Source: Cavenderia fasciculata (Eukaryota > Evosea > Eumycetozoa > Acytosteliales > Cavenderiaceae). From it: a stretch of 64,000 nucleotides of DNA. The stretch's first letter is position 1; every line of letters starts with the position of its first letter. A program made the position numbers and the translations under genes. Shown here piece after piece: positions 44,657 to 56,846 of the stretch. The stretch lies in contig NW_004457639.1 in NCBI RefSeq assembly GCF_000203815.1, forward strand, positions 620,001 to 684,000, in the 5' to 3' direction. The notes beneath the pieces were generated by a model. That model worked only from the letters and a program-made list of their open reading frames with translations, was not told the DNA's origin and did no database searches.

Positions 44657-46662
44657 ATGGAAGCAAAGTCAAATCAAATGAATGTAACACATTCAATCAA
44701 AGAATATGTAGACAAGATGCTGGGAATGGTAGATGGTATGAAAGTATTGGTACTAGATAAAGAGACTGTATGTTATATATGTATAATCATTAAAGGTAGT
44801 AGTCGTAAATCAATAACACCAACTCTTTTCTTTTCTTTTCTTTTCATCTATAGGCAGGTATTGTTAGTATGGTATATACACAATCAGATATTCTTCAAAA
44901 ACAAGTATTCTTGTTTGAAAGAATCGACAATGAATCTGCAGAGATAATGACTCATCTAAAAGCTGTTTACTTTGTTAGACCTACTCAACTCAATATATCT
45001 AAAATCGTTCAAGAATTGAGTTGTACAACTCCTAAATACTCTTCCTATAATCTTTGTATGCGCATTTCGATACAAACCAACACTGACACTTTATTTCAAA
45101 AGTATTAAACTTTCTTTTCTCTCTCTTTCTAGTCTTTTCAAATATTATTGGTATTGGATTAATTGATGAACTTGCAAAGTCTGACAACAATAATCTAGTC
45201 CACCAAGTACAAGAATTCTTTGCCGATTTCTATGCAATCAATCAAGACTTGTTTAATTTAAATATTGATAATGTTCTAATCAAGAGTAAATGGTCACCAC
45301 AACAAACAGAACGTATCATACAAGGTGTATTTTCAAGTTTACTAGCTGTTAAAAGAAAACCTTCCCTTCCAACCATTCGTTATTCTATCAAATCTGAATC
45401 ATCTAAATTTTTAGCTTCATCCCTAAATGTATGTAAATAGATTGATAGAAGTACTTTTTTATTCTATGTTTTTTATTTATTTATTTTTCTGCTTTTAGGA
45501 TAAAATATTAAAAGAAAGAGATTTATTTTCCAATAATACATCTTCATCAACATTATTATTAATTTTAGATAGAAAGGATGATCCAGTAACACCATTGCTT
45601 CATCAATGGACCTATCAAGCAATGGTTCATGAATTAATGGGTATTCATAATAATGTTGTTAAATTGGAAAAACCTCTTCCAAACTATAGTAAAGATAAAA
45701 AGAAAGCTTTCCAATCAACCAATCAAGTAATTTTATCAAGTCTTCAAGATTCATTCTTTAGAGATAATTTATACCAAAACTATGGTGACCTTGGATCGAT
45801 TATTAAAAAGCTTGTAGATAGTTATCAAGAAAAAACAAATTCAAATGCCAACATTTCAACAATAGAAGATATGAAGAATTTTATGTTGGACTATCCAGAT
45901 TTCCTCACACTTTCCTCAAAGGTTTCAAAACATGTAGCCGTGATGGAGGAATTGAGCAATAGGATCTCTAAAGATTTTTTAATGGACATTTCAGAAATGC
46001 AACAAGAGTTGGCATGTAATCACGAACACAATACTGCCTATGTAACTTTGGTTCAAGCATTGGAGAATCCAAAATACAACGCCCAAGACAAATTGGTTTT
46101 GGTATTATTGTATAGTCTTCGTTATGAAGATGGTAGATTGTGGGAACTAAAGGAATTGTTGGAAAAAAGGGTTGGCATACCAAAAGAAGACATTTCCCTC
46201 ATCACTACTCTTATCAACTATGCAAGTGCAACCAAAAGAGAGGGTGATCTTTTTGGAAACAAAAATCTCTTTACATTTGTCAGACAAATGGCTACTAGAG
46301 GTTTAAATGGTGTATCCAATATCTATACCCAACACAAACCTTTACTTTTCAATATCTTGAATCAAATTCAAAATGATAAATTATCAATTCAATCTTTTCC
46401 GTTTATTTCTCAAACAACAAAAGAAAAGTATGTATTCATAAAAAATATAAAAGAAAATATCAAAATTAATTTTTTTTTTTTTTTTAATAGACCAACAGAA
46501 ATAATTATTTTCATGGTTGGAGGTATAACTTTTGAAGAAGCATATAATGTATTTTCATTTAATTTAATCAACAAGGGAGGTCCTAAAATAGTATTGGGTG
46601 GTACCAGTATCATCAATTGCAAACAGTTTCTAAATGAATTGCGTGGTTTAGGGAAATCATAA
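44657..46662 (+). CDS. vps45: VPS45, Sec1/Munc18-family vesicle fusion regulator
   Basis: SM protein that binds TLG2/syntaxin-16-type SNAREs at the trans-Golgi and endosomes. Exons 44657-44767, 44854-45055, 45133-45428, 45499-46427 and 46491-46662 join in phase to 569 residues, the normal family length. Family markers: [47 protein letters not shown] with the conserved DRxxDPVTPLLxQWTYQ motif, [20 protein letters not shown], and the domain-3 ending [18 protein letters not shown] followed by [15 protein letters not shown]. These favour Vps45 over Sec1, Sly1 or Vps33. The Asn/Lys background is the only oddity. Confidence 0.95.
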
Positions 46663-46812
46663 ACTCGTCCATTTAAATAAATTTTGCACTCCCATGTTTT
46701 TTGTTGGCCAATTGTTGAAATGGTCTTAATGACCAATTTGTGTTGATTTAGTTTTAAATTATACCTTGAAATTAAAACTATAGTTTTTTTATAAAATTTT
46801 TTTTTTTTTACT

Positions 46813-46903
46813 GTACAAAAAGTGTATTTTAGATTTATTTGATTTAATTGGTTGGCAAGATTTCTCTTGTCCCTGTACAGATTATTAGTTTAAATAAATG
46901 TTG
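46813..46903. repeat. Dispersed repeat A, copy 2
   Basis: Same orientation and near-identical to 12842-12931, again after a T-run (46798-46809). Here it leads into A/T-rich non-coding DNA rather than a reverse-transcriptase fragment. It lies 150 bp downstream of VPS45. Confidence 0.7.
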
Positions 46904-46983
46904 TTATTATTTATTTTTATATGTGTTGTTTGTGTTGAGTTGCAATCATTTGTGTTGGAGGTTTAGAGCTTGTTGAGGTGAGT

Positions 46984-47226
46984 GTAATGAAGATCTCATT
47001 ATCTCGGTTTTTACAAACGATAACCTTTAAGACACGCGAACGTTCATTATACTCTTTATTGTTCTAACAACATTATAAAGGTATAGTAAAGTAATAAATA
47101 AATAAATACACAAAATTGTTCTAACAACATTATAAAGACTTTATTACTCTCTCTTATTCTTTATTAAATACAATAGTGATATACGTTAGAAGGGCCCTCT
47201 ACATATGCACTATCATATTTATTAAA
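46984..47226. repeat. Dispersed repeat B, copy 2 (inverted, fossil)
   Basis: Reverse complement of the block at 12670-12828, and longer. It contains an internal duplicated TTGTTCTAACAACATTATAAAG unit (near 47060 and 47117). It ends about 40 bp from the 3' side of tRNA-Pro copy 2, the position expected for a tRNA-targeting retroelement. The family is unsure; it is a fossil remnant without coding capacity. Confidence 0.6.
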
Positions 47227-47268
47227 TGAGGCCGGACACGCAGAAAAAAAAAAAGCAACAAAGTTTGG

Positions 47269-47338
47269 GGCTCTTCCGGGAATCGAACCCAGGCCACGTT
47301 GACCCTAACAACGTATTTTACCACTGAACTAAAGAGCC
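47269..47338 (-). tRNA. tRNA-Pro(AGG), copy 2
   Basis: The 70-nt gene is identical to the one at 13668-13737: anticodon loop TTAGGGT, no intron. The 3' flank (GCAACAAAGTTTGG) and the 5' flank (AGTTTTGTGATGTTC-type block followed by ATACCC) are also shared with copy 1, which shows segmental duplication. It is divergent from cog4, 284 bp away. Confidence 0.93.
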
Positions 47339-47622
47339 GAAGTTTTGTGATGTTCTAATTTTTAAATTTTCCCATTTTATACCCTTTTTTTTGAAAATTT
47401 TGGTAATTTTAACTTTATTAATCAATCATTTTCAATCAAATATGAGTATTTTGTTAATATTATTTTTATATATATAAAAATGAATAGAAACATTGAAATT
47501 TTTAAAAAAAACTTGTGTATACTCAAAAATTTTTTGCAGTTTTCGAGACAACACATAAAAAACAGATGATCCACAAGTTTCAAATCCATTTGTGAATTTA
47601 AATTAGTTGTATATTTCTAGAA

Positions 47623-50350
47623 ATGGGAGTGAATCAAAGTACGATTGGTTCTGATATAATATCAGATGGAGTATCTAATAATAATAATAACAATAATCAA
47701 GAATCAAGTCGCAGACAATCATCTCCAACAACAACAACAACCGGTTCAACTACAACAACAATTAAAGCACCAGAAGATGAATTGGATCAATTTATGAAAT
47801 CAATGGTAACTCATTCTATCTATCTATCTATCTCTATCATACTATCTATAAATTCTAATTTATTTTTTACCTACTACTAAAGAATATAAATAAAACATCA
47901 AGTGATCTTGATTTAATGATAGCAGTGATGAATGATAAGTTGAATAAAGGAGATTATGAAACAGCATATACAAACCTAAAGCAATTTGTATTTATAACGA
48001 TTGAATCACTGCACAGACACTGTAACAATACATTGTTGGCAGATAATGCTGATGGATCAAATACAACATATAATGCACATCAATCATCATATCTTTTACC
48101 ATCATTACAAAAGCTAGAGGATTTATATCAATTGGTAAAGATTAGATGTGAAGAATCAATGAGACAACAACCTCTATCAAATATACAACAACAACAGCAG
48201 CCTCATATGACAAGTGTAGTACAACAATTACCAAAACAACAAATCGTATTATACTTGTGTTTAATGACATCAATTCTTCAACAACTAAGATCAATGTTGT
48301 TAAGAAAGATTATATTGGTTGATAGCAAGGATGATAAAGAACAAGAAGAGGATGAAGGATTATCAGCATTTGTGGCTTATCAATCCAAAGATATACTACA
48401 GGATTGTCAAAATGTGATAAAGGATATGTTACGAGTCAATCAACAACTACCAAACAATAATGAAAACCTTTCAGTCAAGATTAAAGCAATTGATAATTGT
48501 TTTACTTCACTTCAAAGTGTATTGAAAATTGTAGTTTCAAAGATCAAACAATCTCTTCAAGCATGTAATCAACAATGGGCATGGAATAACTTTATCTTGG
48601 AAAAGAATAGAAAAGGTTTAAAATTACGTACTTGGCAACCTCATAAAATGACAATCACTCTTCATAATCAATCATCTCTTTATCTTGATCAAATTTATAC
48701 TTTAATTTGTGATAGATTTAAAGATAATAGAATTGTAAGAAAGAAGAAGAAAAAAAATGAATAATAGATTTATTTATTAATCAATTTCTAATTTCCTCTT
48801 TATAGAATATATTATTTAATGAAGCAAATAGTCATTTAGAAGATTTAATTTTAAATTTAACAAATAATCAAAAAGTTGTAGATTCTATACAATATTTATT
48901 AGGTGTTGATGAATTGGTTGATTCATTATCTGCCATTTCTGATATTTCTTTTAAATATTCAAATTTTATTTTAGATAATTGTAATTCAACTGTATGAAAA
49001 AGGAAAAAAAAGAAAAAACAAAATCAATCGTGGATTAAATTAATTAATTTCTTTTCTCTTTTTTTTGTAGAACAAAAAAATTCAAGAAATTAACAAATTA
49101 AAATCACGAGTACAAGATATATTAAGTAATTATATATCACTGGAATCCGAATACTTTCAATTATCATTTTCAATGGCATTGTATTTGGATGATTTGGGTC
49201 AATTAATAATCAATCTAAAGAATCAACAAATGGGAATCCCTCAAATGAACCAAGTCGATAAAACAATCAAAGAAATTGAAACTTCTACCAAAGTTGATGA
49301 TATCTTTTTTGTTTTTAGAAAAGTAATTCAAAGAGCTCTTTCAACAAATAGTGCTCCAAGTGTTTGTGCTACAATTAATCTTACTTTTACTAGTTTTGAT
49401 TCACTTTATTTACCTGTAAGCAAAAAGGATAGAAAAAAATATTAAAATTCAAATTTTAATTAATTTTTGTTTACTTTTTATCTCTTTTTATTTTAGTATT
49501 TAGAAATATTATTAAAACAAACATATATTGGAAATTTTGAAGATAAAAGAGATTATTTTTTGGTAATATTAAATGATTTTACATTGACAAGAAATTATAT
49601 AGATCAAATGCAACAGGAATTAAAGGCAAATGCAGAACATACTTTTCATAAAAATCAAGATGATTGCAAGATGATTATATCTTGTATCTATGGTGAAGCA
49701 ATGACATCGCTAAAGACAAGAATGGAAACAATGTTAAAAGAAAATGTAGATAAAATATTCCAAATGCTGACAGTACCAATCAATCAATTATGTTGGCCAC
49801 TACGAAATATCAAATATGAAATTAATGATCAAGAATATGAAAGATACGAAATTAATGATCCATTTGTTCACGATTTTATGCAAGGATTGGATGATTTACT
49901 CTACAATTTTAACTCTCAAATGGTTGATAAAAATTTTGATCTTTTAATTCATCTAATTTCAAATCATATCTCTATTACTATTGAAGATCATTTAAAACAA
50001 CAAAAGTAAGGGTCAAAAAAAAAAGAAAAAAGAAAAAGTTTCTTTGTTTATTTATTTATTTATATTTTTATTTTAGGTTTAATTTTTTAGGAGCAATGCA
50101 AATATCAAAAGATATAAGAAGAATTATTGAACATTTATGTAGTTTAACGAGTGAACAAAATGTTAGACATAAATTTGCAAAATTATCACAAATTGTTCAT
50201 TTATTGACTTTGGATAAACCTGCAGATGTTATGGATTTATGGGGATTGGAGGGATATCAATGGAAACTATCTGCTCTAGACATTAAATTGGTTTTGGCAA
50301 GAAGATCAGATTTTGATTTAAAATCTGTACATAATCTTGTTTTAAAATAA
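47623..50350 (+). CDS. cog4: Conserved oligomeric Golgi complex subunit 4 (COG4)
   Basis: Lobe A subunit of the COG tethering complex in retrograde intra-Golgi traffic; binds SNAREs and Sly1. Exons 47623-47805, 47883-48734, 48806-48991, 49071-49415, 49497-50005 and 50077-50350 join in phase to 782 residues (human COG4 is 785). A Ser/Thr/Asn-rich start (MGVNQSTIGSDI) leads into helical rods. The C-terminus is diagnostic: FNFLGAMQISKDIRRIIEHL, HKFAKLSQIVHLLTLDKPAD, LWGLEGYQWKLSALDIKLVL. The first intron ends in AAAG rather than a pyrimidine-TAG but keeps phase. The first codons and leader are copied at 14518-14564. Confidence 0.92.
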
Positions 50351-50502
50351 AAATCTCTTTTTTAAAAAGAAATAAATAGGGTACTTTATGTTTTATTCTT
50401 CTTTTTGTTGTGATTTTTCTATTCTATTCTATTCTATTATTATTATTATTATTATTTCATACCTATTCACCGATTGGGATAGGTATGATTGACATTTTGT
50501 TT

Positions 50503-53500
50503 TTAATGGGATGTTGTGGTCGATGGAGGATGAGTTGATTTATCCCATTTACTTTCTTTACCACTACTATTTATATTATTTTGTTGTTGTTGCGGTTGTG
50601 GTTGTTGTTGTTGTTGATTACTGTTTACATTGTCAATATGATGATCATTTCCTCTAAATCGATCTTGACGTCCATCCCATCTATCCCAATGATCATCTCT
50701 TCTGTCCATATCCATTCTATCTCTGTCCATTCTTCTGTCCATATCCATTCTATCTCTATCCATTCTATTGTCCATTCTGTCCATAGACATATCTCTACGA
50801 TCTAAATCTCTATGATGTGGAGGTGGTCCTCTATGATCATTAAAACGATCACCATCTCTTGGGTGATCCCATCTATCTCTTTCCCAGTGATCTCTACCTT
50901 CTCCTCCTCCTCCTCCTCCTCTACCTCCACCTCTTGGTTCGTAATGTGGTTTATAACGGTAATCCCCACCTCCACCTCTTCCACCTCTACCTCCTCCGCC
51001 ATAGTAGTTTTGTGGTGGTGGTGGTCCTCTATTGTATCTGTCTCCAGGAGGATAGTCTAGACGATCACCTCCTCCTCCTTGAGGAGGTGGTCCATAATAG
51101 TCGTCTCTTCTTCTGAAATCATTGTTTCCTCGGTCTCCACCTCCCCCTCGGTAATATCCACCTCTTCCTCTTTCACCACCATAATTTCCGCCACGTCTAT
51201 AATCATCGTCACGATCATAAGGTTCGGGTTTATGGTGTGGAGGAGGTGGTTGTTGGTGATGATGACCAACAAGAGGATGCGGTGAAATTCTATTGTTGGG
51301 TGGTAAAGGTAAATCTTGTTTGTTTGGAGGAGGTATGGTTGAAAAGTTGGGTGTTGATGATGACATTATTGATCTATTTGTATCTTTGGTTGGTGTACTA
51401 GAAAATGATGATGATAGATTGTTAATTCCACTACCTATATTATTATTATTATTTGAGCTAGTACTGATACTACTAGATGGTTTATAGATTTGATCATAGA
51501 TTGAACTTGTATTGACTATACCACTACTACTTGATACCAATGATGAATAGTCTGTCGTACCACTACCATAAAGTGGTTTATAAGGAGTTGATAAATAGTC
51601 TTCAAATCCTGATGTTTTTCCATATGGCGATGTTGTTGGTAAAGGCGAGTATTGGCCAGTTACCGAACCAATCGATTGAGGTTGTTGTTGTTTTGAAATA
51701 TTTCCATAGTCTGATGTATCGATATTCCAAGGTGAGGGAGAGGTCGAGGTCTTATTTAATACATGTCTGGGTGGTTCAGTATAAAATGGTTTGGAATCGA
51801 GATCGATCGGAAAAGCGTCTGAAGAAGTGGTTGAAGAGGTAGTTGGTGGACCTCTATTGTAAAATGTTGTTGTTGTTGTAGTGGTTGTGCTTGTAGCCAA
51901 AGAGGATGATGCAGATGAAGGAGTTGGAGTGGAAGGTGAGGATACAGTGGCTATCGCGCTCGTGGTTGGTGATGAAATTGTTGGTTGTTTCAATTTACCA
52001 ACACTACTAGTACCAGTTGCCGTTGAAGGGGAGGATAAAGACAATGATGATGATGATGATGACTTTTTCGAATCCTTTTTTACAGTATCTTTATACTTTT
52101 TTAATCGCTTATGTTTTCTTGTAATATCCACTCCTTTTACTTTTTCATCCTCTGATGATGAATCTGAATCGGAATCCGAATCTGAAGAAGAAGATGATGG
52201 TGATGGAGGTAATTCATCACTTGATTCACTATCAGATTCAATTTTTCTTTTGGCTGTTGATTTTTTTGATTTTGATTTTGATTTTGATAAAGATGATGAT
52301 GACAAAGATGGAGTATTGGAAGGAGTTGTAATAGAAGGAGAGGAAGATTCTTTTTTAACTGGTTTTACAGGAAGTTGTTCTTTTATCTTTTTACTATTAT
52401 CTACCTTTTTAATTTCTTTTTTAACTTCTATTTCTTTTTTAATTTCTTTTTTAATTGGTTCTTTAATCTTTTCTTTTTTCGTTGATGATGAAGAGGAAGA
52501 GGATGAAGAAGAAGAAGAAGAAGATTTACTTTTTTCTTTTTCTTTTTCTTTTTCTTTTTCCTTTTCTTTACTCTATCTTTTTCTTTTTCTTTTAGTTTAT
52601 CTACTTTTTTATCTTTAATTTTATCTTTTTTAATCTCTTTAACCTTTTCTTTAACTTTAACCTCTTTTTTATCTTTGACTTTATCTTTTGATAATGAAGG
52701 TCTTTTTGCGGTTGGTTTTGTTAAAGTAGAAGGTTTGGTTGTTGCTGTTGTTGTTTAATTTCTACATCACTAGACTCGTCAGTCATTTCTGATCCATCAT
52801 CTGATACTTCAGAATCGCTTTCACCACTACTACTGCTATCACTACTATCAGATTCACTCGAATCATCTTCAGATGCAGATTGTTCGTCATTTGCAATATA
52901 TTTCAAAGCAGCCTTGTATGCTCTGACCCATACTTTACTTTTTGGTTTTGTTTTCAATGGTGGATTATCAAACTCAAATACAGAGTCTGGTGTAAGCCAT
53001 GCACTAAATAATAAAAAAAAAGACCAATTAGTAAAACTAGTACAATTTTTGTTTGTTTGTTTGTGTAAACATACTAATCATTACTAGAAAAGAAATGTAA
53101 TAATATTACAGATCCATTTTTAGGTTGAGCTTTCTTTACTTCACTTGATATTGATTTGTTTGGATTATGTACCTAAAGAGAGAATAATGTAAGTTTAATA
53201 AAAAAAAAAAAAAAAAGATATATGTTTTTGTTGTTAACAACAACTTACTCTTGCAGGCCAAAGAGGATAACCAATCATTCTACCATATACAACTTGTCCA
53301 TATCTAAACTTTTTACCATCATCTAGTTCAACAATGTCTTTGTCTTTATCCTTTTCCTTTTCCTTTTCTTTTTCTTTATCCTTTTTTAATTTCTTTTTCT
53401 TTACATCTGGTACATTATCTTCATCTGATGATGAAGATGACGAAGCTGAAGAAGATGATGATTCTGAAGATGAAGATGATTCAATTGGTGGTTTCTTTGC

Positions 53501-53685
53501 CGTCTCTTTATTTTTCTTTTCCCATTCTTCTAATATAGATTGTTGTTAAATAAAAAATGAAATGAGTACAAGATTTTAAAAGATTATCTACTAATAATCA
53601 TCTGCTAGAGAGAGATGAATTATTACTATTATTATTATTATTATTACTTACCAGACTTTGTTTTCTTTTTTAAAACGCTCATCAT
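50503..53685 (-). CDS. PWWP-domain chromatin protein with RGG-like C-terminus
   Basis: Exons 53685-53652, 53529-53249, 53172-53075 and 53003 onward encode an acidic/Lys start and a PWWP domain split by introns (YGQVVYGRMIGYPLWPARV, then VILLHFFSSNDYAWLTPDSV, FEFDNPPLKT). PWWP domains read H3K36 methylation. Ser/Asp-rich and Lys-rich charged regions follow, then Ser/Thr/Pro low complexity, a Gly/Arg-rich stretch (GGGRGGGGGGEGRD) and an Arg-Met-Asp repeat array. The frame changes near 52.76 and 52.57 kb. A 193 bp intron (52765-52573, GTAGAA...GATAG, phase 0 both sides) would give 906 residues; the alternative is two single-base errors in a Lys-rich tract that stays open in a third frame. The gene converges with cog4. 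Confidence 0.7.
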
Positions 53686-54084
53686 TTGTTATATTTTGAA
53701 TATTTGAATAGTACTATCCTTTCCTTTCTTCACTCTCTTCTATCTATCTCTATACAATCTATTTATAAATAAAGAGTAACAACTAGTTACTCTCTTTTCT
53801 TTTTAAACAACCCAAATCTCTAGATAGATTGTATGTAGTATTGTACTATTCGATAGAATATATATTATCTTCTTTTCTTTGTTTATCTATCTTATCTTAT
53901 CTATCAACCGAAAATGGGAGAAAGGAATGTTTGTTTCACCTCTCACTTTTGCTCATTGCCTCTTTTTTTTTTTTTTTTTCTAATTTTTTTGAAAAATCTC
54001 TTTTTTTAATAGAAACAACAAGTTCACAGTAAACAAGCATACTTTTTTGTGATGTCTGTTTAAATATTAAATGAAGTACAATAG
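53686..54084. promoter_or_regulatory. Divergent promoter region, PWWP gene / dynactin p62
   Basis: A 399 bp head-to-head spacer, pyrimidine-rich on the plus strand with T-runs (53962-53980) and CTATCT repeats near the PWWP side. No gene is seen. Promoter role inferred from layout. Confidence 0.4.
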
Positions 54085-55953
54085 ATGGAACAATCAATAA
54101 GATATAATAATCATAGTTGTATCAACAACCCTCCATATGGGAGCAACATTATCAAATATAGCTGTGTATGCAGTAAATCATTCAATCTTACAGAACTGTA
54201 TTTTTGTAATGGTTGTCAAAAGTTAAACTGCAAGCATTGTGTAACTGAACAAATTGGTATGATAGATAGATATATAATAGACTAGATAGGTTGACTAATT
54301 ATATTCTTCATACATTTAGATTGTTATTATTGCCCAAATTGTTTAGATCATGTATCAGTAGCTGAAGCAAGTCAAAATGGAAATAGATGTAAAAAGTGTT
54401 ATGATTGTCCATTATGTTTTAGTGTATTGGCATTACAACAACAACAATCAACGACTGAAGGAGGTACATCATCATTATTTTTATATTGTAATTTTTGTAA
54501 ATGGAATTCATTTGGAATGGATAATTCAAAGTATGATACATTGTCTATACTGTCGGGTGGTACAAAGGGAAAGGAACTCAGTCCGATGCAATTAGAGGCC
54601 AACAAGGTATTGGATGTTTTGCAAAAGGAAGCTGCAGACATTGCATCGAGTAAAGATTCTCGTACATTGACTCGACTCAAATTGGCACAAGCAATGAGAC
54701 AGTTATTCTCTCCTACCAATGCTGGTGGAAGTGGAAGTGGTGGTAGTGGTAGCGGCGGAGGAGGAGGATCAGGATATTCTCTCAACTCTTCTGCACTAGG
54801 TTATTCATCATCACTTGCAAATAATTTTATTCGTGATGAACGTTGGAACAAGAATAGATCAGTTGCTTCACCTCAACCATCCAATCCACTTTTACCATCT
54901 CCTTCTTCCTCTTCATCATCTGCTTCATCTACTTCTTCTTCATCTTCTACTTCTAATCATTTATTATCAAAGATGGCAATTAAAAAAAGAATTAATCCAA
55001 TTGGACATCAAGAAGTTGATCAAATGATGCAGGGTAGAGTTGAAGCAAGACAATTCCAACCGATAGTATCAGATGATGTCAAACAAGATATGGAAGAGGT
55101 GGATGCATTGTTGGCAATCGATAATGCCAACAAGATCAATGGTCTCGGACAGAGATTTGCCAACCAGCAGCAGGGACCATTGCTCAGCAACGCCAAGCAG
55201 GAGCAACTGGCACCACAACACAAGCAACTGCTCACCAGACGGTCAAAACGTTGTCGTCGATGCGATAAACTGCTTGCCAAGCCAGACATTAATCCGGCCA
55301 AGACCGAATTCAAGAGACAGCATTTTGCCTTTTCCTATGTGCCACGTGTAGTAGTGTCACGTGCCATTTGGTTGGAAAAAGATGTCTGCAATGTACAAAT
55401 TCAATTCACAAACCCACTTCACTCTTATTTGTTTATCTGCTTTTTCAAGCAGGTAAAGGACTCCGACAACACCCTTCAAATCTATGGTTCCAAAGACGAT
55501 AATGCCATCCCCATTGAAATGCTCACTGAAACCTATATTGGTGGTATTTTGGATGAAACCGACGACAAGGACAACCAAGCACTCCAACAATTAAAAGATG
55601 CAGAGATATCGATGCATTCTCGATTTGTCATTGATCGAAAGGATAACAAGGTGACACTTGGCTTTTTGGTTCGTGTCTCCAAAGATGACGCACCTACTTT
55701 AGACAATGATGAAATTCGTTCACGATTGGCTACACCCTCGACACCAACCAAAAAACAAGATCTACCAAAATACGAATCATCAGTAACCAATGTCAAATTT
55801 ACTTTGGCTCTTTCATTTAGTTCAAATAGTTCTATTCTAAATAATCTAGTCGTACCACAACCAACTTCTCCATCATCCACTTCTTCACTCATTCATATAT
55901 TATTTGATATTCCAGTCCAAGAATTTGATAATACAAAACACCGTCCTATTTAA
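54085..55953 (+). CDS. dctn4: Dynactin subunit 4 (p62)
   Basis: Pointed-end component of dynactin, the dynein cofactor on microtubules. Exons 54085-54256 and 54320-55953 join in phase to 601 residues, longer than the 460-residue animal protein because of Gly/Ser and Ser runs. The Zn-binding cluster is visible: YSCVCSKSFNLTELYFCNGC, CKHC, then YYCPNCLDHV, RCKKCYDCPLCFSVL and YCNFCKWNS. The later family core is LLTRRSKRCRRCDKLLAKPD followed by HFAFSYVPRVVVSRAI. The C-terminal beta-rich domain ends in FDIPVQEF. The 3' end converges on the histone-fold gene 58 bp away. Confidence 0.93.
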
Positions 55954-56011
55954 ATAATATTAAATAATAAATAATAATTGACCATCCACTAGTACTACTA
56001 CTACTATATAT

Positions 56012-56634
56012 TTATAAAGTTAATTTTTGAGGTATAATATCTGAAAGAAATTCTAATCTATCATTATCTTTAACAGTTGTTGCTAGAAATTAAAATAAGA
56101 AATATATAATTAATAACAAAGAAAAAGAATATTTAACGTTCAACATACACAAATCTTTATAAGATAAAATTCTTCTTTTATCTCTTAATGTTGCATTATA
56201 AGCTTCTTGAACTAAATGTTCAAGGAATAATTCCTAAATAGATATATATATATTATATTAGTAATCTATTTATTCTAATCTACTCTTCTCTACTAATTAA
56301 TACAAACAGTTGCTTTTGTAATCAATAATGAAGCATCTGATGAAATCAATTTAACATCTTTATCATTTTTCATAATTCTTTTGATTCTTGCTATTGGTAA
56401 TTGTGTCGATGGTTTCTTGTGACTTGATTTACTACGTTTTGCTTTCTCTTCTTTGCCATCTGCAGACACTGCACCAGCAGCACCACTCTTTGAATCACCC
56501 TTTTCTTCGTCACCTTCATCATCTTCATCGTGGTCGTGATCATCATGACTCTCCTCTTCCTCTTCTTCCTCCTTTTCATCTATATGTTCTTCTTCACTCA
56601 TCATCTTGTTATCTTCTTTTTCACTATCTGTCAT
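56012..56634 (-). CDS. Histone-fold protein, CHRAC1/POLE4 (Dpb3/NF-YC-like)
   Basis: Exons 56634-56308, 56233-56149 and 56082-56012 join in phase to 160 residues. After a very acidic N-terminal tail (KEEEEEEESHDDHDHDEDDE) and a Lys/Ser linker lies one histone fold: LPIARIKRIMKNDKDVKLIS, SDASLLITKATELFLEHLVQ, EAYNATLRDKRRILSYKDL, then a helix with DRLEFLSDIIPQKL. This matches the H2A-like partner class that includes CHRAC1 of the ACF/CHRAC remodeller, POLE4/Dpb3 of DNA polymerase epsilon, and NF-YC. The SYKDL and DIIPQKL ending is nearest CHRAC1. The first donor is GTTTGT, an acceptable variant. The partner subunit is not in the window. Confidence 0.8.
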
Positions 56635-56846
56635 TCTATTTCTATCTACCTATCTATCTCTGTGAATATATTACAATGAAAAACAATGAACGAAGATCAT
56701 TCATTTTAAGAGGGAAAATCATCAAGATTCAATTTAAAAATTAAATTAATGAACCAACTCAATCATATGCTACAATAAAAATACAAACTATCTTTTGTTA
56801 ATACTCTTGGTGTTGAATGCACCATCAAATGATGTTTATTATTATT

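Noticed and set aside
51881-52618. 245-codon plus-strand Asp/Glu/Phe-rich ORF
   Set aside because: Antisense of the Lys- and Ser-rich region of the PWWP gene.
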